Positions 26,124 to 35,372 are shown, counted from the first letter of the stretch. The stretch is DNA of 64,000 nucleotides from Comamonadaceae bacterium (GCA_947455465.1 CANGNS010000016.1:1-64000); one strand, 5' to 3'. The notes: a model not told the origin generated them from the sequence alone. Made by a program: numbers and translations.

Positions 26124-27056
26124 TCAGGCGGGCGGCCGATCTGCAGCCCGCTCGGGCAAGGTGGCGAGCAAGAGGCTGATCAGCGCCAGCACAAAGGCCG
26201 CCGCTTGCACTGCGGTAAATTGTTCGTGAAAGCCCAAAATGCCAATGGCTGCGGTGGCGACCGGCAGCATCACCGTGAACACCCCGGCCTGCGTGGCGGG
26301 CACAGTGCGCAGACCCGTCATCCACAGCCAGACCACCCAAACGCTGGCGGCCAGCGCATAGAGCACCAATAGCGCCCACCACTGCGGCGCGACCGCACCA
26401 AAATCAAACTGCAGCGCCAAGTACAAGCCCGCTGGCGTGGACAACGCAAAACCATTGAGGTTGATCAGCGCCGCAATGCGCTTGGCGCTCAGCGTGTTGG
26501 ACAGGCGTTTGCCGATGACCACATAGGCCGCTTCGCACAGCACCGCGCCAAAGAGCAGCAGATTGCCCCACAGCGCATGCGGGTAGGGCGTGGCCGCCGG
26601 ATCGCTAGTGACCGGCGCGGCGCGGGCCAGGGCCAGCAAGGCGATGCCCAGCATCGCCAACACCACTGCCAGCCAAATGCGCCAGCCGATTTTTTCCTTG
26701 AGAAAGTACCAGCCCATGAGCGCCGAGGCTGCCGGGATGGCCGACATGATGACCCCCGCCGACAGCGTGCTGGTCAGGCTCACGCCAAAGAGCATGCACA
26801 TAGAAAACAGAAAATTGCCCAAAAAGGACTCTAAAAACAGCAGCCCACGGGTGCGGCCGTCTAGAGGACCCTCATCGGCCGGTTTTTTGAGCCAGCCGGC
26901 CATGGCAATCGCCGCAATGCCAAAGCGCAACCAGGCCAGCAGCAGCACCGGCAGCACTGCCACCAGTGGTTTGGACAAGGCCACGTAGCTGCCCACCAAG
27001 GTCATGCTCAGGGCAAGGCAAGCGTAGGCCAGGGGTTTTTGGAAGCGAGGGTTCAA
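26124..27056 (-). CDS. EamA/DMT-superfamily transporter
   Basis: The protein has about ten hydrophobic helices in two EamA repeats, for example PLAYACLALSMTLVGSYVAL at the start and AATAAIGILGFHEQFTAVQA-type segments near the end, all normal for a drug/metabolite exporter of the inner membrane. The start is uncertain: no ATG lies before the first helix, so I choose a TTG at 27054-27056 (310 residues). A much longer upstream reading frame to 27197 would run over the agmatinase promoter and lacks family sense. The substrate is unknown. Confidence 0.82.
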   Translation of the reverse strand: MNPRFQKPLAYACLALSMTLVGSYVALSKPLVAVLPVLLLAWLRFGIAAIAMAGWLKKPADEGPLDGRTRGLLFLESFLGNFLFSMCMLFGVSLTSTLSAGVIMSAIPAASALMGWYFLKEKIGWRIWLAVVLAMLGIALLALARAAPVTSDPAATPYPHALWGNLLLFGAVLCEAAYVVIGKRLSNTLSAKRIAALINLNGFALSTPAGLYLALQFDFGAVAPQWWALLVLYALAASVWVVWLWMTGLRTVPATQAGVFTVMLPVATAAIGILGFHEQFTAVQAAAFVLALISLLLATLPERAADRPPA

Positions 27057-27127
27057 GGCAAAGATGTCCGGGGCGGCGACCCTGGCCGTGCGCCAGTGGT
27101 TACCATTGAATCTATGGAGATTACACG

Positions 27128-28069
27128 ATGAGCATGGGGACTTTCGCCTACGCCAGCAATGGCAACCGGTTTTTGGCTGCCGATCCGCTGGCCGCACAGC
27201 CCTTTGCGCTGGCGGGCATTCCTTTTGACGGCGCGGTGACCAACCGGCCCGGCGCGCGCTTTGGCCCGCAGGAGATACGCCGCGCCAGCCTGATGCTGTG
27301 TGACGCGATACACCCCCACTTCGATGTCTCGCCTCTGGGGCTCTTGGGTGATGCCGGAGACATGCGCTTGCCCAACGCGGGGGGCTTGGCGCCGGTGCGC
27401 GAACATATCCAAAGCCAGGCGCAGACGCTGATGGCGCAGCACCACTGTGTGTTTTTGGGCGGCGACCATTCGGTGACGCTGGCGCTGCTGCGGGCGGCCA
27501 AGGCGCGCTTTGGCACCCTGGCGCTGGTGCATTTTGATGCCCATTGCGACACCTGGAGCGACCATTTCGGCGAGCCCTCGGGCCACGGCACCTGGACGTA
27601 CGAGGCCTTGCAGGAAGGCCTGGTCAGCCCGGCGCACACGGTACAAATCGGCCTGCGATCCTCGGGCAGCCGGGCTGCGCGCAACTATGTGGCCGACCAG
27701 GGCGGTCTGATTTTCAACGCCCGGGACATGCGTGGCCTGGACGGCGCGGGGCTGCAGCCCCTGATCGATCAGGTGCTGGGGCGGCTGGCCGGCCGGCCGG
27801 TGTACCTGACGCTCGATATTGACTGCCTGGACCCGGCTTTTGCGCCCGGCACCGGTACGCCCGAGCCTGGCGGGCTGAGTAGCACGCAGCTTTTGACCTG
27901 GCTGGAAGGGCTGGCGCCGCTGAAATGCGTGGCGATGGATTGCGTAGAGGTGGCCCCGGCCTACGACCACGCCGAGCTGACCAGCCAGGCCGCAGCCACC
28001 CTGGTTTGGACCTATTTGTGCGGCCAAATCACCAAGTCCGCCGCCAGTGGGTCGGCTACAAACCTATAA
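27128..28069 (+). CDS. speB: Agmatinase/ureohydrolase-family enzyme
   Basis: The 313-residue protein has all the manganese-binding signatures of ureohydrolases: FLGGDHSVT near residue 110, LVHFDAHCDTW near 136 and LTLDIDCLDPAFAPGTGTPE near 230-250. Agmatinases split agmatine into putrescine and urea in the cytoplasm. A polyamine ABC transporter starts 82 bp downstream on the same strand, which favours agmatinase over arginase or guanidinobutyrase, though these cannot be separated by motif alone. Confidence 0.88.
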   Translation: MSMGTFAYASNGNRFLAADPLAAQPFALAGIPFDGAVTNRPGARFGPQEIRRASLMLCDAIHPHFDVSPLGLLGDAGDMRLPNAGGLAPVREHIQSQAQTLMAQHHCVFLGGDHSVTLALLRAAKARFGTLALVHFDAHCDTWSDHFGEPSGHGTWTYEALQEGLVSPAHTVQIGLRSSGSRAARNYVADQGGLIFNARDMRGLDGAGLQPLIDQVLGRLAGRPVYLTLDIDCLDPAFAPGTGTPEPGGLSSTQLLTWLEGLAPLKCVAMDCVEVAPAYDHAELTSQAAATLVWTYLCGQITKSAASGSATNL

Positions 28070-28070
28070 T
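28065..28070 (+). promoter_or_regulatory. Possible -10 hexamer for the polyamine transporter operon
   Basis: A perfect TATAAT overlaps the agmatinase stop codon, 82 bp before the binding-protein start. No good -35 hexamer lies at the usual spacing, so it may need an activator or be fortuitous. Confidence 0.3.
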
Positions 28071-28151
28071 TTCTTGGTGACCGGGCGCGAGAAGCCTGGC
28101 GCGGCGCGTTCCTTTTTTATCCACCGACCTTAAATCTGGAGGTTTCCCCTC

Positions 28152-29285
28152 ATGTCAAAGTATGTATTGAGTGTTGCCGTTGCGGCACTGGCCCTTGCCG
28201 CTTGTGGCAAAAAAGAAGAAGCGCCTGCGCCCGCACCCGCTGCAAGCGCGCCTGCGGAAGAAAAAGTCCTCAATATTTACAACTGGCCCGACTACATCCC
28301 CGAGGGCATGGTGGCCGCCTTCGAGAAAGAAACCGGCATCAAGGTCAATTACGACACTTTCGAAACCAATGAGGCCCTGAACGCCAAACTCGTGGCCGGC
28401 AACACGGGCTACGACATCGTGGTGCCGGGCACCGCCTTTAGCCCGGCGCAAGTCGAGGCCGGTTTCTTCCAGCCCATGGACCGTGCCAAGCTCAAGAACT
28501 ATGGCAATCTGGACAGCGACATCATGGCCGGTCTGACCAAGGCCGACCCCGGTAATAAATACCTGGTGCCATGGGCATGGGGCTTTACCACCGTCGGTAT
28601 CAACCGCACCAAAGTAGAAAAAGCGCTGGGTAAAACGCCTATGCCCGAAAACGTGTGGGATCTGGTCTTTAAGCCCGAATACACCGCTAAGCTCAAGTCC
28701 TGCGGCATTGCCTATCTGGATTCGCCCACAGAAATCATCCCGCCTGCTTTGCATTACATCGGCAAAGATGCGTATTCCAACGACGCGGCCGATCACAAGG
28801 CGGCAGTGGACATGCTGGCCAAGGTGCGCAAAGACATCCGCATCTTTAGCTCGACCATGATTGACGATGTCGCTGGCGGCAAAGCCTGCGCGGTGGTGGG
28901 TTGGTCTGGCGATATCAATATCGCTGCAACCCGCGCCAAAGACAATGGCTCTAAAGACGTAATCGAAGCCTTGCTGCCCAGCACGGGCGGCATGATCTTC
29001 TTTGACTCTATGGCCATCACCAAAGACGCCAAACACCCCGGCAATGCCCATGCATTCATCGATTTCTACCTGCGTGCTGAGAACGCTGCCCAGGTGTCCA
29101 ACGAGATGAGCTACCCCACCGGCAACAAGGCCGCCTTGGCCAAAATGAAGCCTGAGGTGTCGGGCAACAAGACCATCTTTATCGAGCCCGCTGTGGCTGC
29201 CAAGATGGTGCCACCCGGCAAATTTACCAACGAAGGCCGAGAGTCCATGGCCAGTGCATTTACCACCTTCAAGAAGGGCAAATAA
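28152..29285 (+). CDS. potF: Polyamine (putrescine/spermidine) ABC transporter substrate-binding lipoprotein
   Basis: The 377-residue protein has a lipobox (LALAAC, cysteine near residue 18) followed by an A/P/K/E-rich linker. The mature domain begins VLNIYNWPDYIPEGMVAAFEKE, a hallmark of PotD/PotF proteins, and continues with YDIVVPGTAFSPAQVEAGFFQ and LVPWAWGFTTVGIN. A GGAGG ribosome-binding site precedes the ATG. It heads a four-gene transporter operon and is followed by a hairpin terminator that should lower expression of the membrane genes. Symbol is by resemblance to PotF; the PotD type is not excluded. Confidence 0.9.
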   Translation: MSKYVLSVAVAALALAACGKKEEAPAPAPAASAPAEEKVLNIYNWPDYIPEGMVAAFEKETGIKVNYDTFETNEALNAKLVAGNTGYDIVVPGTAFSPAQVEAGFFQPMDRAKLKNYGNLDSDIMAGLTKADPGNKYLVPWAWGFTTVGINRTKVEKALGKTPMPENVWDLVFKPEYTAKLKSCGIAYLDSPTEIIPPALHYIGKDAYSNDAADHKAAVDMLAKVRKDIRIFSSTMIDDVAGGKACAVVGWSGDINIAATRAKDNGSKDVIEALLPSTGGMIFFDSMAITKDAKHPGNAHAFIDFYLRAENAAQVSNEMSYPTGNKAALAKMKPEVSGNKTIFIEPAVAAKMVPPGKFTNEGRESMASAFTTFKKGK

Positions 29286-29306
29286 AGTCTTTCGCTAGCC
29301 GCAAGG

Positions 29307-29342
29307 GGACTGTTCATTGCTTCGGGTGAACAGTCCTTTTTT
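29307..29342 (+). terminator. Intra-operon hairpin terminator after the binding-protein gene
   Basis: GGACTGTTCA (29307-29316) pairs with TGAACAGTCC (29327-29336) around a 10-nt loop, followed by T6. It lies between the binding-protein and permease genes and probably sets a high ratio of binding protein to permease. Confidence 0.85.
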
Positions 29343-29374
29343 CTTGCCCGCGCATTGCATGAAAGCCCCGCACC

Positions 29375-30310
29375 ATGTCCACTGACCCCGCTATCCACAA
29401 AGCGCTGCCCACGCCGGGGCGCCGCTTTGTCATTGGTGTGCCAATGGCCTGGCTGCTGTTTTTCTTCATGCTGCCGTTTTTGGTGCTGCTGTACATCAGC
29501 TTTGTCGACATGGGGACTGACATCCACCCCTTCAAACCCCTGTGGGACGCCAAAGCCGGCGTGCTGCGCCTGAAGTACGACAACTACACCAGTATTTTTG
29601 CCAGCACCGAGACGGGTATGTGGGGCCAGACAATTTACGTCGAGGCCTACCTGCGCTCGTTAGCGTATGCGTTTTGCACCGCTGTGCTGTGTTTGATTTT
29701 GGGCTACCCGTTTGCCTACGCGATTGCGCGTTCCTCGCCGGCGGTGCGTCCCGCTTTGCTGATGATGGTGATGCTGCCGTTTTGGACCTCGTTTTTGTTA
29801 CGGGTCTACGCCTGGAAAGGCATACTGGCTGATCAGGGGGTGCTCAACCGCTTGTTGATGGCGCTGGGGCTGATCGATGAGCCGGTACAGATGCTCTATA
29901 CCAACATCTCCATGCTGGTGGGCATGACCTACGTCTACCTGCCCTTTATGGTGTTGCCCTTGTACGCCACGCTGTCCAAGCTGGACTTGCGCCTTTTGGA
30001 AGCCGCTTACGACCTGGGCGCCTCGCCCTTTAAAGCGTTTTGGCTGGTGACGGTGCCGCTGTCCAAAGCCGGCATCGTGGCCGGTTTTATGCTGGTGTTT
30101 ATTCCGGCGGTGGGCGAGTTTGTGATTCCTTCCTTGCTCGGTGGGCCGGAAAACATCATGGTGGGTCGCGTGGTCTGGGATGAGATGTTCACCAGCAACA
30201 ACTGGCCGCGCGCCAGCGCCTTGGCCGTGAGCATGATCGCGCTGATCGTCATCCCACTGGCTTTGTATTACCGCTCTGCTGCCCAAGCGGCCGAGTCGGC
30301 AAAGCATTAG
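29375..30310 (+). CDS. potH: Polyamine ABC transporter permease, PotB/PotH type
   Basis: The 311-residue protein has six membrane helices of the binding-protein-dependent permease family. The cytoplasmic EAA loop that docks the ATPase is seen as LLEAAYDLGASPFKAFWLVTVP near residue 208. The N-terminal LPFLVLLYISFVDMG and the conserved LLMMVMLPFWTSFLLRVYAW are typical of PotB/PotH. Stop and next gene are 10 bp apart, with the next ribosome-binding site overlapping this stop. Confidence 0.92.
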   Translation: MSTDPAIHKALPTPGRRFVIGVPMAWLLFFFMLPFLVLLYISFVDMGTDIHPFKPLWDAKAGVLRLKYDNYTSIFASTETGMWGQTIYVEAYLRSLAYAFCTAVLCLILGYPFAYAIARSSPAVRPALLMMVMLPFWTSFLLRVYAWKGILADQGVLNRLLMALGLIDEPVQMLYTNISMLVGMTYVYLPFMVLPLYATLSKLDLRLLEAAYDLGASPFKAFWLVTVPLSKAGIVAGFMLVFIPAVGEFVIPSLLGGPENIMVGRVVWDEMFTSNNWPRASALAVSMIALIVIPLALYYRSAAQAAESAKH

Positions 30311-30320
30311 GAGGCTGGCC

Positions 30321-31166
30321 ATGCAACGCTTTTTGCAAAACTACTTCGGCCGCGCCTGGATGGTGCTGGTCTTTTTGTTTTTGTACCTGCCTTTGCTGTT
30401 TATGGTGGTGTTTTCCTTTAACAGCAGCCGCCAGGACGCGGTGTTTACCGGGTTTTCTTGGCGCTGGTACGAGGCTTTGGGGCGCGATACCAAGATTGTG
30501 GAAGGCTTTTGGCTGTCCTTGCAGATTGCGCTGGCGACTGGCGTGCTGTCAGCGGTCTTGGGAACTTTTGCCGCGTTTGTTTTGGTGCGCTACCAGCGTT
30601 TCATCGGACGTACCTTGTTTTCGGGCATGGTCAATGCGCCCTTGGTGATGCCCGAGGTGGTTATTGGCCTGTCCCTGCTGCTGCTGATGGTGGGGATTCA
30701 GCATGTGTTTGGTTGGCCCGAGCGCGGCATGCTGACGATTATTTTGGGCCATACCTTGCTGGGCATGGCCTACGCCATGGTCGTGGTGCAATCGCGCCTG
30801 CTGGAGGTGGACCGCTCGGTAGAAGAGGCCGCCATGGACCTGGGTGCCAAGCCTGTGCAAGTCTTTTTTCTGGTGACCCTGCCCAACATCGCGCAAGCAA
30901 TTGTGGCGGCGTTTTTGCTGTCCTTCACCCTGTCTTTTGATGACGTGGTGATCTCGGAATTTTTGTCAGGCCCGGGCGTGAACACCTTGCCGCAGGTGAT
31001 ATTTGGCTACGCCCGCCGAGGGATCAACCCGACGATTTATGCCGCCGCGACGATTTTGATCGGCATCATCAGCACGGCCGTGGTGCTCTACAGCGTCTGG
31101 GTGGCCCGCCAAAGCCGGCGCTTGGCCCACGAGGCCCAGTTGGCCCTGTCCGAAGTGCAGGGCTGA
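30321..31166 (+). CDS. potI: Polyamine ABC transporter permease, PotC/PotI type
   Basis: The 281-residue protein is the second permease half. It has six helices, the FSFNSSRQDAVFTGFSWRWYE segment typical of PotC/PotI, and an EAA loop VEEAAMDLGAKPVQVFFLVTLP near residue 173. The segment LSFDDVVISEFLSGPG near 205 is a PotI/PotC marker. A GGAGG ribosome-binding site is placed just before the ATG. It pairs with the preceding permease in the inner membrane. Confidence 0.92.
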   Translation: MQRFLQNYFGRAWMVLVFLFLYLPLLFMVVFSFNSSRQDAVFTGFSWRWYEALGRDTKIVEGFWLSLQIALATGVLSAVLGTFAAFVLVRYQRFIGRTLFSGMVNAPLVMPEVVIGLSLLLLMVGIQHVFGWPERGMLTIILGHTLLGMAYAMVVVQSRLLEVDRSVEEAAMDLGAKPVQVFFLVTLPNIAQAIVAAFLLSFTLSFDDVVISEFLSGPGVNTLPQVIFGYARRGINPTIYAAATILIGIISTAVVLYSVWVARQSRRLAHEAQLALSEVQG

Positions 31167-31215
31167 GCGCGCAGCGATGTTTGTTTGTCATTTACAAGAG
31201 AAATAGGAATACCCA

Positions 31216-32343
31216 TTGGCACACGACACAGCCCCGGCCCCGTTTCTTCAGATTCAAAACATCGTCAAGAAATTTGACGATGTGTATGCGGTCGATGACG
31301 TTAGCTTGGACATTCAGCAAGGCGAGATATTTGCTTTATTGGGCTCCTCGGGCTGCGGAAAATCGACTTTGCTGCGCATGCTGGCGGGCTTTGAAACGCC
31401 GACTGCCGGCCACATCTTGCTCGCCGGTCAGGACATCGTGGGCCTGGCGCCCTACCAGCGGCCCATCAATATGATGTTCCAAAGCTACGCGCTGTTCCCG
31501 CACCTGACGGTCTGGGACAACATCGCCTTTGGCCTCAAGCGCGACGGTATGGCCAAAGACGCCATTGAAGAGCGGGTAACACAAATGCTCGATCTGGTGC
31601 AGCTGCGCAACTACGCCAAGCGCAAACCGCACCAACTCTCCGGCGGGCAACAGCAGCGCGTGGCCCTGGCGCGCAGTCTGGCCAAGCGCCCGCAGCTGCT
31701 GCTGCTGGACGAGCCCTTGGGCGCTCTGGATGCCAAACTGCGCCAGCGCACGCAACTGGAGTTGGTGGACATCATCGAACGCGTGGGCGTGACCTGCGTC
31801 ATGGTGACCCATGACCAGGAAGAGGCCATGACCATGGCCACCCGCATCGGCGTGATGAGCGAAGGCAAGATTTTGCAAATCGGCAAACCCGCCGAAATTT
31901 ACGAGACGCCCAACTGCCGCTTCGTGGCCGACTTTATCGGCACGGTCAATATGTTTGAAGGCACGGTGGAGGTGGACGAGGCCGACCATGTGGTGATCGG
32001 TTCGGCCGACTGCAAGCACTATGTCACCCACGGAATTACCGGCACGCACGGCATGCAAGTGCAGGTGGCCGTGCGTCCGGAAAAGATCAGCATCCAAACC
32101 CAGCCGGTGGAGGATGCTGAACGCGAGTTTCCCGCAGAGATCGGCTACAACCAAGTCCGAGGCGTGATCGCCGAAATCGCTTATTTAGGCAACCTCACCA
32201 CCTACCACGTGCGCTTGCCCAGCGGCTTGTTGCTCAAGGTCACGCACACCAACGCGGCCCGCCGTGGCAGTGCCGCGATGACCTGGGGCGATACCGTGTA
32301 CTTGTGGTGGTGGGGCAGCGACGTGGTGGTGCTGACCCACTGA
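31216..32343 (+). CDS. potG: Polyamine ABC transporter ATP-binding protein
   Basis: Translation begins at a TTG (31216), with AGGAA upstream; there is no better ATG before the first strand of the domain. The 375-residue ATPase has Walker A LGSSGCGKST near residue 44, signature LSGGQQQRVALARSL near 142, Walker B LLLLDEPLGALD near 162 and the H-loop VTHDQEEAM. The C-terminal third is a TOBE-type domain. It energises the two permeases. Length and context fit PotG/PotA. Confidence 0.92.
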   Translation: MAHDTAPAPFLQIQNIVKKFDDVYAVDDVSLDIQQGEIFALLGSSGCGKSTLLRMLAGFETPTAGHILLAGQDIVGLAPYQRPINMMFQSYALFPHLTVWDNIAFGLKRDGMAKDAIEERVTQMLDLVQLRNYAKRKPHQLSGGQQQRVALARSLAKRPQLLLLDEPLGALDAKLRQRTQLELVDIIERVGVTCVMVTHDQEEAMTMATRIGVMSEGKILQIGKPAEIYETPNCRFVADFIGTVNMFEGTVEVDEADHVVIGSADCKHYVTHGITGTHGMQVQVAVRPEKISIQTQPVEDAEREFPAEIGYNQVRGVIAEIAYLGNLTTYHVRLPSGLLLKVTHTNAARRGSAAMTWGDTVYLWWWGSDVVVLTH

Positions 32344-32369
32344 CCCGGTCGCTGGCAGCGGGATTTCGA

Positions 32370-33239
32370 TTATCCGCGCGCCACCGGGCGCGCCGGATCG
32401 CTGCACCATTCGCTCCAACTGCCGGCAAACAGGGCGCCCGGCCCGATACCAGCCAGGCGCATTGCCAAGATGTTGGGAATCGCCGTGACGCCGCTACCGC
32501 AGTGGTGCACCACGCTATCGGCGCTGCGCTGGCCGAGCAAGGCCAACCACTCCTGGCGAAGTTGTTCGGCGGGTTTGAAAAATCCCTGGGCATCTAGGTT
32601 GAGGCCAAAAGGGCGGTTCAGTGCGCCCGGGATATGGCCCGCCACCGGGTCCAGCGGTTCCACTTCACCTTTAAAGCGTGGCGTGGCGCGGGCGTCGACC
32701 ACGGTTTGACCACTGCGGCCCAGGCCAGCTAGTACGGTGGCTGCATCGACCAAGGGCAGCAAAGGCGCCGAAGGCGTAAAGCCCGAGGCTTGCGCGGGCC
32801 GTGGTGCGGGGCCGCTGTCCAACGCGCCACCGGCTGCTTGCCAGGCGGCCAATCCGCCATCGAGCACGGCCACGCCGGGGTGCCCCATCCACTGCAGCAT
32901 CCACCACAAACGGCCGCAAAAGCTGCTGCCTTGGCGGTCATAGACCACCGCTTGCATGCCTGCCTCCAGGCCAACGGACTGTAGCCATTGCGCAAACGCC
33001 GCGCGCGAGGGCAGCGGATGGCGCCCGCCGCTGCAGGCGCCGGTTTGTTGTGGATCGCCCTTGGCGCTGAGGTGGCGGTCCAGGTCGGCATAAATTGCCC
33101 CGGCCAAGTGCGAGTCAGCAAACATTTGCGCCCCGGCCTCGGAGCGGGCCAGGTCAAAACTGCAGTCAAAAACCAGCGTCGCTTGCCCCGATTGCTGCAG
33201 TTCTTGCAATTGGGCGGCGGTGATCAAGGTGGTGTACAT
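32370..33239 (-). CDS. sseA: Sulfurtransferase (3-mercaptopyruvate sulfurtransferase/rhodanese)
   Basis: The 289-residue protein consists of two rhodanese domains. The C-terminal domain carries the active loop VVHHCGSGVTAIPNILAM near residues 240-256; CGSGVT is the loop of mercaptopyruvate sulfurtransferases rather than classical thiosulfate rhodaneses. The N-terminal domain has WLQSVGLEAGMQAVVYDRQGS and GRLWWMLQWMGH, also family-typical. It moves sulfur from 3-mercaptopyruvate to acceptors such as cyanide or thiols. It is the last gene of a Rieske-EamA-sulfurtransferase run. Confidence 0.9.
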   Translation of the reverse strand: MYTTLITAAQLQELQQSGQATLVFDCSFDLARSEAGAQMFADSHLAGAIYADLDRHLSAKGDPQQTGACSGGRHPLPSRAAFAQWLQSVGLEAGMQAVVYDRQGSSFCGRLWWMLQWMGHPGVAVLDGGLAAWQAAGGALDSGPAPRPAQASGFTPSAPLLPLVDAATVLAGLGRSGQTVVDARATPRFKGEVEPLDPVAGHIPGALNRPFGLNLDAQGFFKPAEQLRQEWLALLGQRSADSVVHHCGSGVTAIPNILAMRLAGIGPGALFAGSWSEWCSDPARPVARG

Positions 33240-33285
33240 GGCGGCATCCTTTGAAAAACAGCGTTACGTGCCTTGGCTGCGCACT

Positions 33286-34203
33286 CTACACGTCCTGGGC
33301 AGGCGCCTGCGGCAGTGCCCGGGTGCGCAAAATGGTGGAAACAATTCCGCTGGCCACGATTAAGCAAATACCGGCCCAACCCATGGGCGTGATGTGATCG
33401 CCAAACAGCAAAATGCTGTAAAGGCTGGCGAAAACAATACCCCAATACTGCATGCTGGCCACCACCAGGGTGGCACCTTTGCGGTAGGCGCGCGTCATCG
33501 CCCATTGCCCCAAAGACGCCAGCACGCCGATGGGAATCAGCCAGGCTGCGTCTTGCCATTGCACGGCGCTCCAGGGTGTGGCGGGTGTAAAGAGCATGCC
33601 GCCGGCACCGACCAAGGTGGTGCCCACCGAGAAGTAAAACACGGTGCGTTCTTCGGGCTCGCCCACTTTGCCCAGCGCAGTGACCTGCATATAGGCCAAG
33701 GCCGCGCCGACCCCCGAGAGCAGGCCCATGAGTCCGGCAAACAATTGGTCGTGGTCGATGGTCGGGCGCAAGGTCATGACCACGCCGACAAAACCGGCCA
33801 GCACGGTCAGCATCAGCGGCCCTTGTTTTTGCGGTTGGCCGTAGAGCAGGGCGCCGCCCAAAATAAAGGCCGCCAGCCACACGCCACTCATGTAATTGAG
33901 CGTCATGGCCGTTGCGACGGGCAAATGCGCGATCGCATAAAACCAGGAACTGAGCGAGAGCACGCCGATGGCGCTGCGGGTCAGGTGCATCATGGGCACC
34001 GGCGTGCGCAAACTGGCGCCCCGGGCGCGCACCACCACGGCCATGAAGGCGACGCTGACCAGACCCCGGTAAAAAATAATCTCAAAAATGGTGAAGCTGT
34101 GGGCGGCTGACTTCACGCCCACGGCCATGGTGGCAAACAAAAAAGACGCCAGCACCATCCACAGCGCCGACAGGGCGCTGCCCTCGGTGCGGTTGGGGGC
34201 CAT
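33286..34203 (-). CDS. EamA/DMT-superfamily transporter (second)
   Basis: The ATG at 34203 gives 305 residues and begins 3 bp after the stop of the Rieske oxygenase gene, indicating co-transcription. Ten hydrophobic helices in two EamA repeats are visible (LWMVLASFLFATMAVGVKSA first, FGDHITPMGWAGICLIVASG last). The HLPVATAMTLNYMSGVW segment is typical of RhaT/EamA proteins. It may export or import a substrate or product of the oxygenase; the sequence does not say which. Confidence 0.88.
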   Translation of the reverse strand: MAPNRTEGSALSALWMVLASFLFATMAVGVKSAAHSFTIFEIIFYRGLVSVAFMAVVVRARGASLRTPVPMMHLTRSAIGVLSLSSWFYAIAHLPVATAMTLNYMSGVWLAAFILGGALLYGQPQKQGPLMLTVLAGFVGVVMTLRPTIDHDQLFAGLMGLLSGVGAALAYMQVTALGKVGEPEERTVFYFSVGTTLVGAGGMLFTPATPWSAVQWQDAAWLIPIGVLASLGQWAMTRAYRKGATLVVASMQYWGIVFASLYSILLFGDHITPMGWAGICLIVASGIVSTILRTRALPQAPAQDV

Positions 34204-34205
34204 GG

Positions 34206-35372
34206 TCAGGGCGCTAAGGCATCGCCCATGGCGGCGCGGTACCACTCATGGAAATGCTGCATGCCGTCTTCCATCGGGCTTTGGTAGGGGCCGACTTCGT
34301 TGTCGCCGCGCTGCATCAGGGCTTTGCGTCCGGCGTCCATGCGTTCTGCGATTTCGTCGTCTTCGATGCAGGTTTCCATATAGGCCGCTTGTTGGGCCTC
34401 AACAAAGTCGCGCTCAAAGGCAGCAATTTCTTCGGGGTAGAAGAACTCGACCATGTTCAGGGTCTTGTCCACGCCCAGGGGGTGCAGGGTGGAGACGGTT
34501 AGCACATGGGGATACCACTCCACCATGATGTGGGGGTACAAAGTCAGCCAAATGGCGCCATGCTGGGGCGGCTCACCGCCGCGGTAGTCCAAAAGGGCTT
34601 TTTGCCAGCGCTCATAGGTGGGCGAGCCCCCTTTGGCGTCCGAGGAGCGCAGGCGGGCGCCGGGGCCTACGGTTTGCACCGAGTAGTGTTTGCCAAACTC
34701 CCAGCGCAAGTCTTCACAGGTGACGAAATTGCCCAGTCCGGGGTGGAAGGGGCCGACATGGTAGTCCTCCAGGTAGACCTCGATAAAGGTTTTCCAGTTG
34801 TAGTTGCACACGTGCATTTCCACATGGTCGCGCACGTATCCGCCGAAATCGAGCTCGGCGCGCGGGCCCATACCTGCCAGGTGGGCGGCGATGTCCAGCG
34901 TGGGGGATTCAAAAAGCAACCCGTTCCACTCCTGCAGCGGGTAATTGTTCAGGTTCAGGCAAGGGTCGCTGGCGAAATGGGGTGCGCCTATGAGCTTGCC
35001 AGCCGGCTTGGCGCCCGCCGCATCCACACCCGAGTAAGTCCAGCGGTGCAAGGGGCAGACAATATTGCCGCCAGCAGCGCCCGCGCCCTGCAGCAAGGAG
35101 CCTTGCCCCTTGAGCATGACCGCTTGGCGGTGGCGGCAAACGTTGGAAATCAGTTCAATGCCGCTGCCGTTGCGCACCAGCGCACGGCCCTCTTGTTCCT
35201 GGGGCAGGGCGAAATAATCGCCCAGCTCGGGCACGCTCAGCGAGTGGCCGATGTAGCGGGGCCCCTGCTTGAACAGGAGGTCGATCTCGCGCGCGTACAG
35301 CGACGTATCAAAATAGCTTGAAACTGGAAGTTGGCTCAGGGCCTGCTGCAGTTGAAGACTTAAATCAGACAT
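34206..35372 (-). CDS. Rieske non-haem iron ring-hydroxylating-type oxygenase, alpha subunit
   Basis: The 388-residue protein has a Rieske 2Fe-2S domain with CRHRQAVML near residue 79 and CPLHRWTY near 108 (Cys-X-His and Cys-X2-His ligands). The catalytic domain has NWKTFIEVYLEDYHVGPFHP near residues 195-215, where the two histidines bind mononuclear iron. These oxygenases hydroxylate aromatics or demethylate amines such as betaine and choline analogues. No reductase partner gene is adjacent, so electrons must come from elsewhere. The substrate is unknown; the nearby methylamine block makes an N-demethylation role worth considering. Confidence 0.88.
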   Translation of the reverse strand: MSDLSLQLQQALSQLPVSSYFDTSLYAREIDLLFKQGPRYIGHSLSVPELGDYFALPQEQEGRALVRNGSGIELISNVCRHRQAVMLKGQGSLLQGAGAAGGNIVCPLHRWTYSGVDAAGAKPAGKLIGAPHFASDPCLNLNNYPLQEWNGLLFESPTLDIAAHLAGMGPRAELDFGGYVRDHVEMHVCNYNWKTFIEVYLEDYHVGPFHPGLGNFVTCEDLRWEFGKHYSVQTVGPGARLRSSDAKGGSPTYERWQKALLDYRGGEPPQHGAIWLTLYPHIMVEWYPHVLTVSTLHPLGVDKTLNMVEFFYPEEIAAFERDFVEAQQAAYMETCIEDDEIAERMDAGRKALMQRGDNEVGPYQSPMEDGMQHFHEWYRAAMGDALAP

